Shown: positions 5,889-7,384 of the stretch, one piece after another
Layout of the letters: each line of letters begins with the position of its first letter
Numbering within the stretch: the first letter of the stretch is position 1
Assembly: GCF_000750005.1 (NCBI RefSeq)
Contig: NZ_JPYA01000104.1
Coordinates: 1-7,384, forward strand
Direction: 5' to 3'
Origin: Geobacillus icigianus
GTDB taxonomy: Bacteria > Bacillota > Bacilli > Bacillales > Anoxybacillaceae
DNA: 7,384 bases
The notes under the pieces: generated by a model
Told to the model about the DNA's origin: nothing
What the model saw: the letters and a program-made list of their open reading frames with translations, nothing else
Database searches by the model: none
Made by a program: the position numbers and the translations under genes

Positions 5889-5937
5889 CCTCTTGAGAGG
5901 GAGGGCGGTTGGGGCAGCCCCTCCCCTTCTCAAGAGG
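5889..5937. repeat. Long GC-rich inverted repeat, not a terminator
   Basis: CCTCTTGAGA (5889-5898) pairs perfectly with TCTCAAGAGG (5928-5937). Further G-rich/C-rich pairing inside (5899-5905 with 5919-5926) has a bulge and wobble, and an alternative inner hairpin GGGG-CAG-CCCC (5911-5921) is possible. No T-run follows on either strand. Such a structure could be the end of a mobile element, a REP-like repeat or a structured RNA; the sequence does not decide between these. Confidence 0.6.
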
Positions 5938-6074
5938 AAAAATGCCTCTTATATCGCAACTTATAGGTGAGAAAGGTTGCTGCTTTTGCTCATCTACAGT
6001 TTTCTCCTACTACTTCTAAGGAACAATTTGAAGATGGTATATGGACTCTCACTTTTCTCATATCATCACCTTTT

Positions 6075-6428
6075 TTATATTTTATTTTCTTGAACAGGCT
6101 CAGAAAAAAACAACAGACCGTGAACAGTCAACTTTGCTTCTGTCCCAATTGTATTAACAATCTTTTGCAGTCGGTCCAAATTGTACATGTAGAGTTCTTC
6201 AAGCGTTTCTTTTTCTGTATTGTTTCCACGGTTTTGTTTCAATGTTTAAGACGAAGCAGGTTTAGTGTATAATGCGAGTATGCCGAGAGTCTGATGTAAA
6301 ACAAAATTCCAACTTATATAGGTAGAGTAGAATGATATTTTTAACCTACTTAAACCTTCACACATTCTCAATAAAACAAACGCAGCATGAAGAATTCGAT
6401 TGAGCCATCTTTTATCAGATCTTATTGG
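6075..6428 (-). pseudogene. Possible decayed gene, one frame with a single internal stop
   Basis: One minus-strand frame is open for 60 codons (6249-6428), has a TAA at 6246-6248, and then stays open for another 55 codons to the stop at 6075-6077. The second part looks clearly protein-like: KETLEELYMYNLDRLQKIVN followed by TIGTEAKLTVHGLLFF. The first part contains WLNRILHAAFVLLRMCEG and LHQTLGILALYTKP. TTG 6242 could start the second part alone as a 55-residue protein, but no ribosome binding site is seen before it. No family is recognised. The alternatives are a broken gene, a small intact gene with a poor start, or chance openness. Confidence 0.35.
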
Positions 6429-6534
6429 TTACTTTCATAATTTATTATTGTGGTTCTGGAGTTGTGTCAAAAATTTTTTAAGTAAAGCTCTGTAAAAGAA
6501 TCTACTTCTAGTTGATTTTGATAATCTCCAATCT

Positions 6535-6567
6535 TTATACTACTTTTTGTAACTGTTCATTTTCCAT
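6535..6567 (-). pseudogene. Start-stop overlapping micro-ORF after the MFS gene, probably frameshifted
   Basis: An ATG (6565-6567) overlaps the MFS stop as ATGGAAAATGA, with AGGTGAG four bases upstream, typical of a translationally coupled next gene. It reads MENEQLQKVV and then stops at 6535-6537. A different frame, the same one as the MFS gene beyond its TGA, stays open for 29 codons (6470-6556), containing SSIKIGDYQNQLEVDSFTEL, to a TGA at 6467-6469. A single indel would join the two into a peptide of about 34 residues. The function is unknown. A premature stop in the MFS gene itself is the other explanation. Confidence 0.35.
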
Positions 6568-7384
6568 AACTCTCACCTGAAGGACTAATTGATTTCTCTT
6601 TTTGTGTGCTTCGAACAATGCCCGGAATGAAAATTCCTGTCATGATAAGGGAAATAATAGAAATTACGACTAAGGTAAAAGATAAAGATAGATGGGAAAT
6701 AATCCAACCTGCTAAAAATGAACCTAAAGCCATCCCGCCTACAGTCAAGGCATCAACTGCTGAGTAAACTCTACCTGCATTACTGTCGTTAGTAACCTGC
6801 TGAATCATTGTCCATAACGGAGCATCAGCAATGTTCGCAAAAATACCCATTAGGGTTACAGATCCATATACTACTAAAGTAGCGATGAGTAGACTAAAAC
6901 TATAGGTAGAACTAATGGAGCAAAGAAGAACAGACAAACTCAGTCCTATAACACCAATTATTGCAGATGTTCCTAGTCGTTTGCTTCCAATCCAAGCACC
7001 AATGAATACACCCAGTACAGAACCAGCTCCTACTGCAGAATTTAGATAACCAATTCCTGCATCTCCTTGCTGTAGTAGTTTGGATAGTTCAGGGATGAAT
7101 ACCCATGTGGCTCCTACTACTAAATGCGAGGTAATAAGAAAAAAAGTAATTGAACGTGCTTTCGAAACTCTTATAACAAAGGATAACCCTTCTGTAATCT
7201 CTCTAAATTTAGTTGTATAACTGTTAGCCATATCTTTCTTAGCGCCCTCAATCTTATTTAGACTACTTGGTAGAGCTAAACTACATAATAGACTTAACAG
7301 AAAGGAAATTCCATTAATTAGAAATGCCCAACTCACTCCCCCCATTTTCATAGCTAGTCCAGCTATAACTGGAGCAATTGTTAA
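6557..7384 (-). CDS. MFS efflux transporter, C-terminal part (5' end beyond window)
   Basis: The frame stays open to the window edge, so 275 residues are visible and the N-terminal part is missing; the internal ATG near 7351 is not the start. It encodes an integral membrane drug/metabolite exporter of the DHA3-like group (MefA/EntS type). It begins mid-helix with APVIAGLAM, followed by FLINGISFL, which matches the 'GP..AGL...FLINA.SFL' pattern of this group. The second half has about six hydrophobic segments, with GAGSVLGVFIGAWIGSKR and the NDSNAGRVYSAVDALTVGGM segment, the latter resembling 'R.R..S......G..PLG'. The tail is charged and serine-rich. The substrate cannot be told. The gene is noticeably AT-rich compared with the other CDSs, suggesting recent transfer. 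Confidence 0.85.
   Translation of the reverse strand, partial: LTIAPVIAGLAMKMGGVSWAFLINGISFLLSLLCSLALPSSLNKIEGAKKDMANSYTTKFREITEGLSFVIRVSKARSITFFLITSHLVVGATWVFIPELSKLLQQGDAGIGYLNSAVGAGSVLGVFIGAWIGSKRLGTSAIIGVIGLSLSVLLCSISSTYSFSLLIATLVVYGSVTLMGIFANIADAPLWTMIQQVTNDSNAGRVYSAVDALTVGGMALGSFLAGWIISHLSLSFTLVVISIISLIMTGIFIPGIVRSTQKEKSISPSGESYGK

Larger units (their letters stand above)
5625..6556. other. Gene-poor accessory stretch with repeats and relics
   Basis: About 930 bp without an intact gene. In order it contains MITE-like copy B (5633-5765), a strong GC-rich hairpin (5889-5937), a minus-strand frame interrupted by one stop (6078-6428), and open sequence beyond the MFS stop (6470-6556). A plus-strand frame of 101 codons at 5967-6272 is antisense to the more protein-like minus-strand frame and has no good ribosome binding site, so it is not called. 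The sequence after about 5960 is visibly richer in A+T than the left part of the window. Confidence 0.55.

Noticed and set aside
5967..6272. Plus-strand 101-codon frame
   Set aside because: No clear ribosome binding site, a composition typical of antisense, and the opposite strand is more protein-like over the same bases.
6245..6273. Possible plus-strand promoter, TTTAAG-17 bp-TATAAT
   Set aside because: The -10 is perfect but the -35 is poor, and no gene follows on that strand; in AT-rich DNA this is expected by chance.
1..7384. CRISPR array, rRNA, tRNA, riboswitch or toxin-antitoxin pair
   Set aside because: No regularly spaced repeats, conserved RNA cores or small two-gene overlaps of that kind were seen in reading both strands.

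Overview
The window looks like a chromosomal segment of a moderate-GC Bacillaceae, probably of the Geobacillus/Parageobacillus/Anoxybacillus group. The reasons are strong AGGAGG ribosome binding sites, sigma-A promoters close to consensus with 17-bp spacers, a TTG start, compact intrinsic terminators, and proteins most like Bacillus YwnA (Rrf2 family), AGCS amino-acid symporters and TcyP. Genus assignment is inference.

Layout. (1) Positions 1-200 hold the 3' scrap of an unrecognised gene. (2) Positions 201-1657 form a two-gene redox-type module: a YwnA-like Rrf2 repressor (254-670) with its own promoter, operator and terminator, followed by a QorB-like NAD(P)H-dependent oxidoreductase (749-1624). 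A nearly identical operator-like sequence occurs twice, once over the repressor's -10 box and once, inverted, in front of the oxidoreductase. (3) Positions 1658-2089 are non-coding and contain a 130-bp MITE-like element with a target-site duplication, plus a separate hairpin. (4) An AGCS sodium:amino-acid symporter lies on the minus strand (2090-3559). (5) About 680 bp between divergent genes (3560-4238) carries both promoters and possible decayed coding sequence. (6) tcyP, an L-cystine symporter, is at 4239-5624. (7) Positions 5625-6556 have no intact gene: a second copy of the MITE-like element, a GC-rich hairpin, and minus-strand relic reading frames. (8) An AT-rich MFS exporter enters from the right edge on the minus strand (6557-7384, 5' end missing).

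How the genes fit together. The repressor and oxidoreductase probably respond to a thiol-reactive, quinone or electrophile stress. The two amino-acid symporters each have their own promoter and appear to be independent units. The right end differs in base composition and gene density and looks like accessory DNA. I see no CRISPR array, tRNA, rRNA, complete insertion sequence or phage structural gene. The most notable observations are the duplicated inverted operator around the rrf2 gene, and the two MITE-like elements whose ends and flanking 6-bp duplications can be matched to each other.
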